From positions 5,139,207 through 5,203,206 of the forward strand of contig OX439036.1 of the NCBI GenBank assembly GCA_949317995.1: DNA of 64,000 nt. The letters are read 5' to 3'. Made by a program: the position numbers and the translations under genes. The notes below the pieces were generated by a model, which searched no databases, was not told the DNA's origin, and was given only the letters and a program-made list of their open reading frames with translations. This stretch comes from Acholoe squamosa (taxonomy: Eukaryota > Annelida > Polychaeta > Phyllodocida > Polynoidae). Each line of letters starts with the position of its first letter. Within the stretch, counting starts at the first letter, position 1. Shown in pieces: positions 12,881 through 23,102 of the stretch.

Positions 12881-14186
12881 GCATTAATACAGTATAACTA
12901 TTTGCACTATTTCAGTGCTGTTCAAGACAGCTACTACTCTGAACTCGAGCAGTAGTCTATATTTAGTCTATCTACCAGCTACCAGCTGGTAAATATCTAG
13001 TGTAGTGCAGCGCTGCTAATCAATAAAATGTTTAAACCAATTACAGTCCATATATAAGGGTGAACCCTGAATGTTCTCTCATTTTAATGTGATGTGCAGT
13101 AAAAACCTAATTGCCTTGCAGCATCTGTTTCATACAGCGAATGGAAGTAATTAGCTCATGACCCCACAAGGCACTATATCAAAATACTAGTTCTATATCA
13201 CAGCCACCAGGAGGCTCGGCTTTCAACTTCTCCGTGAGTATATATTTGTCTGTCGAGGGTCTGGTCGCCTTCATATTGTAGAAGGAAGACCATTACCAGT
13301 GGAGATGACACAATAAAATGAATTTCAAATTCAAGGATGCCGTGTTGACTTAAGGTTTAAACCTTAAAAGGTTAAAGTGCATAAATATATCACGGCCATA
13401 GATTATTATGATACACAAGTGCAGCCCTAAGAAGAAACATGTCAGTAATACATACATTTTTATTTAAGGAATGGGCTAGGCATCAGAATCCGTGGTCAGA
13501 TTTGCAGCAGTACCCTCAACATTTGTAGAGACTGTCACAGGTAAAATCGAGAACCTTTCTCAACCAAATGCAGTCAATGGATTGTTTAGATTCCATACTC
13601 ACAAATATACCTAGTTGTGCGTGGAAACATTCACCAATTAATTAGTCAATAATCAGACTAGCAGCTGCAAACATTTCTTGATAACAGCAGGGCGCCATTT
13701 TGTGTATCATTTTCACATTCTTCTAACACATTTTGGAACATTGATCTATCTGAATGTTTTGGTCGCACGTGCCTCTGCTTGGAGATTAGGTGGTGTTCTG
13801 CAAAGCACAATGACGTCACGTAACCACGGCAGGGACGTCACTAAATGTCTCACAGCAACATGCCTAGTGACATCCCTGGTCTTCGTGATAAGTCATTGGA
13901 GGGGTCGGAGAGTATCGGAAAAATCAACTCCTTTGAGGTGGGTTTCCTTTGTCGCAGAAGGGGCTGTGAATAAAATGAATTGAACTGAATTGATTTGGTA
14001 AACAAACCTGCAATGTATGGGCTTGCCGACCACCACCCCATGTGTATACTTACTATTAGCTGTACACTAAAAGCTGAGGACGTACGCCTACACCAACTGC
14101 TGCCGCCAGCCTGGACGATTTTAAGTAGGGTCTGTTATAGAGCTGGGGGGGGGGGGGAGGGATATCGTCACGGGAGTAGAGATATT
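12881..14186. other. No gene recognised
   Basis: Unique-looking AT-rich sequence ending in a G tract at about 14143-14157. ORFs here are short and show no domain. Confidence 0.45.
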
Positions 14187-14902
14187 GGGCCTGTTGCTCC
14201 AATAGTTACTAGTGGTTATTATATCGATTGTGTTTCTGTGAGTATGAAAATGCTGCAAGTAGGCTATTTGCCAGTTTCCTTTTTTCATACTTGCAAATTG
14301 AGTTCCCCTACTAGCAAGTGTGTACTTGCAGAAAATATGACTTGAAAAATATGACCAAGTCCAACATTCTGATTAAAAGTTACAAAAAAATGTGTAATTG
14401 ACTAAGCCAGTCACTCCATTACCTTTGATATCAATAATATTACATTAATTGACAATTAAATAACATGCATACCCTGTTGTTATGAATATAAAAAGAATTT
14501 AGTACACCAAAATTTTGTCCTAGATTTTCCTGCAAGTATGCCCCCCATTGCTAGTACAAAACTTGCAAGTATGCTAAAAGTTACAAGTACGGTACTAATA
14601 GCCAGATTAAAATCATACTACTACTTATATGAATGATGGACTTGCGTTAAAGCAACTTTGTTCCCTACTCACAACTTTGCAAATTTTTGGTGATTACCCC
14701 TATTATCACTCACTATACTCTGTCTCTAATGTCATAGTTGCATCAACGCAAGTTTGCATACTTGCGTTAATGCAAGTATGAAAAAACATTGCAAGTATGC
14801 TCAGAGAAACAGTCTCAAAACGTAATCACCTGGTGATGGATAATTTTTAATTTATTTACGTTAACACAAATCCATACTAGTAAGTATTGGAGCAACAGGC
14901 CC
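14187..14902. mobile_element. 716-bp TIR element with AAGTATG subterminal repeats
   Basis: The ends GGGCCTGTTGCTCCAATAGT and, inverted, GGGCCTGTTGCTCCAATACT are followed by TACTAGT on both sides. Motifs CTTGCAAGTATG and GCAAGTATG recur at least eight times in both orientations inside. There is no ORF. The terminal GTTGCTCC resembles that of the 365-bp MITE family. Confidence 0.75.
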
Positions 14903-14989
14903 CTGGGCTCCAAGACTAGGGTAGGCAGAGCCCTCCACCGACTCTACCTACCGGGAGTGGTAGCGAGAGGCTGTCCACGTCTGGCCTAA

Positions 14990-15061
14990 AGGAGTGGTCG
15001 TTTTTTAACAACAGGGGGGAGGGGGATGGGTTGTGAGGGGTAACAAAATGACCACTCCCTA
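14990..15061. mobile_element. Very short inverted-repeat element
   Basis: GGAGTGGTCGTTTTTTAAC and the inverted GGAGTGGTCATTTTGTTACC enclose a G-rich centre, 72 bp in all. The same end, GTTAAAAAATGACTACTCCCT with its partner C-rich tract, recurs at about 26967-26999. Confidence 0.5.
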
Positions 15062-16431
15062 AGACTAGGGGTGGCGGGCTGTACACAGGTGACACCCTAG
15101 AAGTAAGATGTCTATTTATTGTGGATCAAAATGACACAATAGACCATTCCTTTTTTCCGGTGGTGCTAGCTGAAATTTTTATTCATTCTTCATCCAAAGT
15201 ACCCCGACGGATTGTGAGATAAGATCTGTGAACACCCAGCATGGTTTCCCTGCAGTAATGACGAGCTGGTCTGACTGATTGAGGTCATGTCTTATAACCA
15301 TGAGTGCTAGAGAGCACCAGGGCTGAGACTGTAACACGCCTCGTATGAGTGCTGGAGGTACAGGGGGGATGAAATCTATGAGTGTCTGGGCTCTTATACG
15401 AACCACTACATTATGTGGAAAGAGCAACTATTTGGAGTGTCAATTTTAAATCTACATCATATTAAATTTGCTGTGTCACACAGCTATTACGAGTATCAAA
15501 GACTCCCCCTCATGTTATGTGCCTTAACATGTTGACGCAAAACTTTCCACAGAGAGTATGAATTGACACAGATCTTAGTTGGAGAGGTACTACACATTTT
15601 ACACAGATAGCTGTTGGATGGTCAGCCTTTATACAGGTGACCTCTGGTGCGCCTTATAGGCACGAGAATCATTTTTTTCTAAACTTCTCCAAAGGTTACC
15701 CCCATCATCTAGAATAGTATAAGGGGACGTGAGGGCGTTAGGCTTGCCATAAGAAATCATTTGACAATAGAAGAAAAGTTATGTGATTTTATTATTTTCC
15801 TAACATATCCTTAAACTCTGGGTGCGTCTTATATGTGGGTGCGCCTAATAGGCAGGGTACTTTGGATAGCGTTTGTTTGCATAGATAGTGGTTATGCACT
15901 CTCTTAGGGAAACCATCAACAGCTAAAGCTAAATACAACACCAAGCGTCCCGGGTGACATACCAACCTCCGCCCACACATATGGCTATTTCTATCCTGTG
16001 CCTTACTGCTTCTATAACAAACTCAATATGGCAGTGGTCACCAGGGTATTATAGATAGAGCTCACTGCTGGACCAGGAAGGCATTTCTCAAGGTGATATG
16101 ACTAGACCCCGTTCAAGTCGTAGTGAGATCTCTCAGTTAAATGCCATTACAGCCCTGCATCTAGTGGTCACTAATAATATGACTGGTACGACTGCCCTAA
16201 CAAACCCTATGTAATTGCCTTAAGTGCTGATCGTACAGAGTAGTCGTAGTGTGTTACCTACGATTACCCACTCTGATATTGAGGGTTTTTAAGTTGTACT
16301 GGTTTAGTCTAGTCGTACCATCTTGAGAAATGCCCTCCAACTGACTTTTCTACAGGCTACACTTGTCATTGAGACTTTAAGGGCTGCTGATGGGTTAGTG
16401 CTGATCATACAGGGGTGTAACACCTCTAGAA
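15062..16431. other. No gene recognised
   Basis: GGTGCGCCTTATAGGC at 15648 and GGTGCGTCTTATATGTGGGT at 15820 are related words 170 bp apart and may belong to an old MITE. Nothing else is supported. Confidence 0.4.
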
Positions 16432-16717
16432 GAGTTGGCATGATGCTCCAGTACAGTGCTGGCAAGCAGACTTATCAGCACACGGGCGTGGAGTGGTTAC
16501 CAGGTTTAGTGTGTGTAGGTGTTATCCATATATGCTATAGAAGGGTGAGAAACTAAAGGGAACAGTGCTGCCCTCTGGTGCTTTTATTTGTTCTGCACAG
16601 ACCTTGATTATGGAGGTGAGTGGTGACTTTGCCAAAGTAACCCCCAGTTCACGCCCGTGCATCAGCACCACTTTGGAGCATGATGCATTCCTGCATTAGT
16701 GGCCCTTAAAGGGTTAA
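16432..16717. mobile_element. piggyBac-like MITE fragment, interrupted
   Basis: The left part (16432-16480) has GGCATGATGCTCCAGTACAG and the right part (16660-16717) ends GGCCCTTAAAGGGTTAA. The hAT-type MITE sits between them. The left terminal repeat is absent. Confidence 0.65.
16481..16659. mobile_element. hAT-type MITE, copy 2, nested in a piggyBac-like MITE
   Basis: Bounded by CACGGGCGTG and its inverted copy CACGCCCGTG. The 8-bp flanks are TATCAGCA and CATCAGCA. The interior is clearly homologous to 12707-12872, with GGTGTTATCCATATATGCTA in both. Confidence 0.75.
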
Positions 16718-17361
16718 AACCTTAAAGGCGGTACAATGCCTCCGGGTTGTTGCACGGTTGAGCATATTTCAAAATGGCAATGGTGCATCATGAATATCCG
16801 CAGGGTTTATTGTGATGAAAACTAGCTTCACACCTAGTCCATAGCCTAGCCTTGAGTCCATAAATTACTGGGTGTGTGAAGCAAATCTTTTTGGGTGGTC
16901 CGAGAGGTTTTTGTAGGGGGCCACTTTACTTTTATAAAGGCTTGTATTTATAAATGTGACCTTCCCCATGTTATCTTTATATACATTAGCACTGTCCTAT
17001 GGTGTAAAGGTTCATAGATTTTATAAGGTGCAGCAATGGCAATCCTCATATTGCTGGTTCCAAAAATGTACAAAGCAAGGCAAGTAGGCAGTTGTTGAAG
17101 TTCTTTAAGCAGCAAAGGGGCCAGCACAGAAGGCTTGTCATTGTTGTTTTTTGCTGGGGTGGGGACTGCTCGGTATAGGACCAAGTGGCTCGATATGGAC
17201 GAGAGTCGCTCAGTATGGGACAGAATACTGATTGATGCATGTTTCACAAAGGGAGGCCAATATCGGCTGCTGAGAGGGACCATGGTCCTAACTGGAACCA
17301 CTTTGTATGAATACATAAGGGTCCTGAAGGTATCACAGTGGCGTCTATAGTCTGCCGTCAC

Positions 17362-17577
17362 AACCGTAAAAACCGGTCATAAGCCAAGTTCATTTTGGCT
17401 TTATGACCAAAATCAGTTTCTAAAACTGGCTCAAAGTCTACCCCTGGGTGAAAGGGTTTTTATTATGACAGAATATATATAGAAAACAAAATATTGGCTC
17501 AAAAATCGGCTCATAACATTTTCTCAAATTCTACCCCTGGCTTATGAATGAGGTTGGCTTATGAGCGGGGTTTGCAG
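17362..17577. mobile_element. TIR MITE with CATAAGCC motif
   Basis: The left end CCGTAAAAACCGGTCATAAG and the inverted right end GCAAACCCCGCTCATAAGCC both lead into CATAAGCCAA. An internal ATTCATAAGCCAGGGGTAGA repeats the motif. About 215 bp, no ORF. Confidence 0.6.
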
Positions 17578-18546
17578 CATATTGATGTGATACCCAATCA
17601 ATATTTAGATGTGTTCTATTCACTTTGGTCCTACTTGGCGGACAGCATTCAGGTTGACCTTTTTAATCTATCCCAGTATTATAAGATCCACCTAGAGAAT
17701 TGGTATCACTGCAGTCAGTCTGCAAAACTTTACTAATCCGATGATTTATAATATTGCAAAAGTACAGAAAAGAATCAGTCTGATTAGCAAACGTCACCTG
17801 ACCAACGGCAGTGGAACCAGCGCTTAAGTATAGTTCTTTTCATGGTGGACTCCAAACAAAAATGCCCATTGTTCATCTTTGTCCTAACCCTCAGTTTGGG
17901 CACCTGTAATTTAGAGGATTACCTACCAGGTTGATGCCCTACCCTTAGCCTGCCCCTCATCCACCCCTACACCCATCTATCTACCTGATTGGTGCCCTGT
18001 ATCAGGGCAGTATCCCTGAGAGGGTATGGATCTAGCGGGTCAGGACCCTGCCATTCCATATCACTGCGCCACCGGGTTGTGGGTGTTTTCCCACTCGTCT
18101 CATTCCAGATACCTACTGCCAATATGAGTTCTTGTCTATGACCAATAATAGAAATGTTAGCCTACTTTATGCCCATGATACATTAAAATACAAGGTAATA
18201 ATAGAACTATTTCATTAGATGGTCAGAAGTTGATCCATCTTTATTAACCCTTATGTGTGACAGTTCATTCCCATATTAGGATAATAGAGAAATATAGGCA
18301 AGTCACTCATGAATACTGGTGCATTTGCTGAGGTGAGATCCATTCTGCCCTAGCGGGATACATTATTTACCAATGAGAAAATTCCTTTCATTCAGTGCAG
18401 ACTTTTTAGGGTGCATTACATAACACCTGGTACCCATCAGCTGGCTGTTATCAGTCCTTATCTCACAAGTAACAAGCTGAGCAGGAGCCCACTAAGGATT
18501 CTGCTAACCAGGAATATTGCTTGGAATCTATGCAACTGTCATTCAA
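17578..18546. other. No gene recognised
   Basis: No repeat or gene signal I can support. Confidence 0.4.
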
Positions 18547-19260
18547 GGATATGTGCATGATCAAGTTGTCTTATATATATGAGAGATCTCATATGACTAG
18601 TGGTTATAAAGGATCAACTCTATAGATGTTCCAGTTATCACTGGTTTATTCAAGCTTAGGCAGTAGTTATGCATTAATAGTATAATGTCAATACACAAGT
18701 GTTCCACACATAGTAGTGGTAATGATTATGTCCATAAGGAAGGTGTTCCTTATTGAAATGTCTATATATAGTTCCCATACCCCAGCTCTTAGAGTTCATA
18801 GCAAGTATTAGCAGTGTTCATACAGAAGTTTCTAGGTGGGTTCCCACACCTGGACTCCAGTGTCTAATACAGAGGTCAAATACGTAAAAAGTATGTTACC
18901 CTCTACACTGAAAACCTGGAAGATCCAAAACTAGTCAGCGGTGACCACTTTAGGTCCTCAAGTTGACGATACCTAAAACTACAACTTTAGGTAGTCAAAA
19001 TGACGACTTTAGGTCATCATCCTGACGACCTAAGTCATCAGTATGACAACTCTGTACTGTCAGTATTGTCAAACTGACGACTCAGGTCATCAGGATGACG
19101 ATCTAATGTCATCATTTTGACTACCTAAAGCTGTAGTTTTAGGTATCGTCAACTGGAGGACCTAAAGTCGTCACCGCTGACTAGTTTCGGATCTTTCAGG
19201 GTTTCAGTGTAGAGTAAAGTTGGGCAGAGCCTCTGGCCACTATGGGGCAGAACTATGCCT
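18547..19260. repeat. Dispersed repeat, copy B, split by a foldback MITE
   Basis: Counterpart of 10412-10850. The block TTACCCTCT is followed here by a 304-bp palindromic insertion and resumes with CTCTGGCCACTATG after it. Confidence 0.5.
18906..19209. mobile_element. 304-bp palindromic (foldback) MITE, TA-flanked
   Basis: Ends CACTGAAAACC and inverted CACTGAAACCC, with TA at 18904-18905 and 19210-19211. The two halves are nearly complementary over about 130 bp each, including TTAGGTCGTCA-type words in both, so it can form one long hairpin. CACTG ends with TA flanks suggest a Tc1/mariner-type origin. Confidence 0.8.
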
Positions 19261-19370
19261 GATGGCGCATAGTCTGTCCTAAAGAGGGGGTCTTGGCCTG
19301 GAGCTCTGCTGCTGGAGGGGGTGTGTGTCTCTTGCAGTGTTGCTGTGTTGCTGAGATGATTGACCTACTA

Positions 19371-19737
19371 CTGGAGGGTGTTGCCCCAATAGTAAAAGGA
19401 AGAGCTGGCTAAAAATGCCCTTGTTTCCAGTCCTTTCTTTTCATGTAGCTATAACTTGTCCCTTTTGGTGCTCACAAGTGGACATTCACGTATGGTGCTC
19501 AAAAATGGGCTTCGAGTAGGTACCTAGTTGGGAGAAGTCAGTCAGTATGATATACTATAGAGTGTGTGACATGAGTAGGTACCTGATAGTGCAACTCTCT
19601 TTCTGTTTTAAACAAGACAGGTGACTTTTCAGACTAATGTGGTAAGTGCAAGTTGAATTGTGAAGCAGAGCGTGACTTCTTTTGAAATGAGGGTACCTAC
19701 TGACAGCTCTTTTTACCATAGGAGCAACACACTCAAG
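19371..19737 (-). mobile_element. TIR MITE, CAGGAGGGTGTTGCTCC family, copy 3
   Basis: Inverted relative to copies 1 and 2: it begins CTGGAGGGTGTTGCCCCAAT and ends with the complement of AGTGTGTTGCTCCTATGG. The interior matches the reverse complement of copy 1. Confidence 0.75.
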
Positions 19738-20134
19738 GGGGCCTTATATGCAAGCTTTGGGGCAAATTGCCCCAGACCAGAACAAGATTAGCTCTGCCGA
19801 ATTACATACATGCATCACGCTGCTTCTGTAGGGTCGATACACTCCCGGAGAGTGAGTCGTTATCCTGTACAAATGTACAAGGTTGCATTATGTAGACTAA
19901 TGGGCATGACACAATACAGAATTTATGAGGACCTTGTGTCAATGGTTTCATGACCTATTAAATCAAAAGTTAATGAACTTATACCAGTACTGGACTAAAG
20001 GGTCAGCAGTATGTTTTTTCACACTTGAAAGTCAAAACTTGTATAATAATACATTTTATTTGAGTGGTAACTCATACAGGCTGTATGAGTTGCACACACA
20101 TTTTATAGCGACCAATCCCATGGATGTGCACTGC

Positions 20135-20945
20135 AAAAATGGTGTTTAGATCCTAAACACAATTCTAAACATATTCTTGCAACGTTTTTGTAATCATATT
20201 AATTTCCTAAACATGTTTAGCCAAACAATCTGCTTTGCTCAAGTGTTTAGAAATGTAGGTGTTTAGATTAAAACTTTGTGTTTAGATATCTATGAATTTT
20301 TGTGTTTAGGTGTTATGAATTTTTGTGTTTAGATGTTTAAATGATTTGATGGAGAGTTAAGGTTTGCAGACATAATTGTATGCATTAAGAAAAAGTGATA
20401 TATTTTGTTTGTTTTCTCATTTACTGGGGAGGACATCGGCAGGTATTTACTTGTCAAAGTCTCCAAAGATGTCAGCCACAGCTGTTTATGTGTATATGTA
20501 TTACAAACTGCATCAGAATGAGAGACTTGAGAAAGTACAACAGCTTGGCAGGAAGGATATTGCCTTATCTATTCCAGAATAACATCAAATAGGTGTCAGC
20601 CATGGAACTTATTGATTATTTTATGCTAATGATGGTGGCATAAGGTGAATCTAGTCAAATTTTTATTGCCCTTCCTATTCACATGACATTCTATGAAATG
20701 AAACCATGATAAATATGGGATTTGGGGACATTCTTGTCACAACAATTGATTATATCTGTGTGCAGATAGTCCATTCAAAGGTAGTGCTGCTACCTGGTGT
20801 GGATTCAACATCCAAGTATCTAAACATATTGATGTTTAAATCTAAACACCTATTATTCAACTGTTTCAACTCTAAACATCTAAATATGTTTAGCATAAAT
20901 GTTTATGTAATTAGAACAAAAGTGTTCATTTCCTAAATGTGTAGT
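20135..20945. repeat. Paired clusters of TAAACA motifs
   Basis: About ten copies of CTAAACA or its complement lie at 20138-20345 and another six at 20818-20938, enclosing about 470 bp without the motif. This looks like subterminal repeats of a non-autonomous DNA transposon. I could not fix the ends. Confidence 0.5.
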
Positions 20946-21404
20946 TGATAAGGACCAGTACAAGTCTACTGTCAGTGCAGACAGCTGTAAGAGCTGCATG
21001 AGTTGGTGGTGAAGAGGACAAATAAGGAAGAGAGCAGGTAAAAGGGCAGAGGGACATAATAAGTATTGACCACAGTGACTCGCCATATTGTCCGATAAGA
21101 GAAGGCAGGACGCAGACGGTGCGGTGATTCAATCTGCCCTTCTAGCAGTCTACCAGGAGTTTTTGACTGGTTGTTTACAGAAATGTGGCCACTGGACGGG
21201 TAGCTACCAGTCTGTCAACAAGCGCCCCTTAAGCCGCCAATAGTGAATGGCACAAATCCACCGTAATTGGCCATTTCATGGCAAGAGTTTCAATAAGCAC
21301 ATGTTATATATTAGCTCCACGATAAGATCATGCTAAAACCTAAATGGCTCTTTGAATGCACTCGATTAAGCATGATTCCTGGAACAGGACAAGGAAAGTT
21401 GGTT

Positions 21405-21471
21405 TCTATCTCTGTCTCTCTATCTGTCGCTCTCTCTGTCTATCTCTCTGTCTCTCTCTCTCTGTCTCTCC

Positions 21472-21520
<49 letters not shown>
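21405..21520. repeat. (TC)n and (TA)n microsatellites
   Basis: A TC-rich tract (21405-21472) runs into an uninterrupted TA run (about 21475-21519). Confidence 0.9.
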
Positions 21521-21526
<6 letters not shown>

Positions 21527-21973
21527 GGTATCCCTTACATTGATTATGGCGACATCATCTATAGTGCAGCCCCAAAAGGCAAACTTGATGAACTGCAACT
21601 ACATTTAAACAGGTGCTTACGCATCTGTAATAGGTCCCCTCCCTTCTTAGACAAATTATAATTACATCAAAAATAGAAGGTACTACCACTCTTGTTAAGA
21701 AGGGAACAACACTTTCTGCAATTTGCATTTAAAAGAAGTCTGGATAAATATTATGTGGACAACAGACAAATTTGTACCCGAGCACACAATAACAGGCTGT
21801 TAAAAACCTTCTTTACCCACTGAGTCAAAGTTCAAAAAGGAGTGGAATACAGGTGTGCTGCTTTGTGGAACTCCCTTGGAAATGAATACAGAGAAATTAA
21901 AGAGTATTCAAGGTTTGGTGATAAGTTAGGAGTGATGTATGACAAGACACTTAGGGAGCTGGATGATATCTAG
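21527..21973 (+). pseudogene. Decayed non-LTR retrotransposon, RT C-terminal end
   Basis: One frame runs for about 149 codons with three in-frame stops (21659, near 21674 and near 21821). It reads GIPYIDYGDIIYSAAPKGKL, then RCLRICNR, LLRREQHFLQFAFKRSLDKY and YRCAALWNSLGNEYREIK, and ends before a stop at 21971. This pattern (a YGDIIY block, a hydrophobic helix, then RR..H...FAFKRSLD and R.AALWNSLP-like) is typical of the thumb and C-terminal region of LINE reverse transcriptases. The catalytic part is absent: the fragment starts at the TA microsatellite, consistent with 5' truncation. The clade cannot be fixed from this piece. Non-functional. Confidence 0.75.
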
Positions 21974-22850
21974 CCTCCATAAACACTATAAAACTTCTCC
22001 ACATATTTTACTCAATCTAATAAATTCTAAAAGTGGTATAGATAATAAACCTACTGAATTCATGCTCCTTCAGCTACTAACCTTATTTAATTATGGTACA
22101 GGCCATCAAACACCATTTAAACTGTGCAAAGAAGTTACTTACAACTAGTGAACCATATTTAACACATATTATTGTACTTTCAATTGAAGAAATATCTGGA
22201 TTTAGAGACATTTATTGTCCACTGGATGAAAAACAGGCATGACCTAAGGGTGCATAGCCTATCCTATGTACGATAGAAACTGAATATACATATTATATTA
22301 ATTTGCCTGAGCCAAGGGGAGCACTTATAAATATGTGTGAACAATAATTCAGCTCATCAGAGCCCCCTCTCACATACATGATGATCACATTGGGGAGCAA
22401 TTAAGATCTGCATTATGGGTTCATGATGGGTTACACGTGCTGCACCTGTACACATGATCCAGTCAACATAAGTTTCACTTTCATTGGTGAGCAATTATAC
22501 GCATAGCACTTAGCCAGGGTTAAGACTACTACCGGCTGATGGAGAGCCACCTAACTGCCCCTCGGTCATATTAAAGCTCGAAGCGAATACAAATATGTAT
22601 GGAATATACCTGTCATGGACTGTCAATGAAACTCAGTCATTGGTGTTTTTGAGGCTTTTGATTTTACCATTTGAAAGATGGATAAAAGTGACTTATATAC
22701 TTCTTCTTACACATATTGCAATATGAGCTCGTTATAGATGTGGCTGATCTAAGTGGCCAATCAGGAAAGCCCTTACAATACCACAGTACCTGGCCAATGA
22801 CAACAAAGGATTATTTATTTATTTATACCCACCAATGTAGGTGGCTAGTG
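21974..22850. other. No gene recognised
   Basis: The first 200 bp might be the 3' UTR of the LINE fragment. Otherwise nothing supported. Confidence 0.4.
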
Positions 22851-23102
22851 TTAACCCTTTAAGGACAGCTGGTGCATTAATGCATCATGCCCATTTGTCA
22901 GTGAAGTGCTATCAAGCAGTCTCGTCAGTACTTCATTGGTGCATCATGCTGACCCTCCAGGAGTATATATGTATCAACAATGGAAGGTCGGCATGATGCT
23001 CCAATGAAGCGCTGGTGAGCAGTCAAGCCAGCACTTCATTGGAGCATCGTGACGACCAGCGGCCATGATGTACCTCTTCATCAGCGGCCCTAAAAGGGTT
23101 AA
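22851..23102. mobile_element. piggyBac-like MITE, complete copy
   Basis: 252 bp with TTAA at both ends. Left TIR CCCTTTAAGGACAGCTGGTG, inverted right TIR CCCTTTTAGGGCCGCTGATG. The centre is itself palindromic, with GCACTTCATTGGAGCATC on both strands. TTAA duplication plus CCCTTT ends fit the piggyBac superfamily. Confidence 0.85.

Noticed and set aside
20376..20592. Overlapping ORFs of 68 and 65 codons
   Set aside because: No domain and they lie inside a probable transposon interior; too short to support.
21330..21661. Transmembrane-like protein from the TC/TA tract
   Set aside because: The hydrophobic stretch is the translation of microsatellites.
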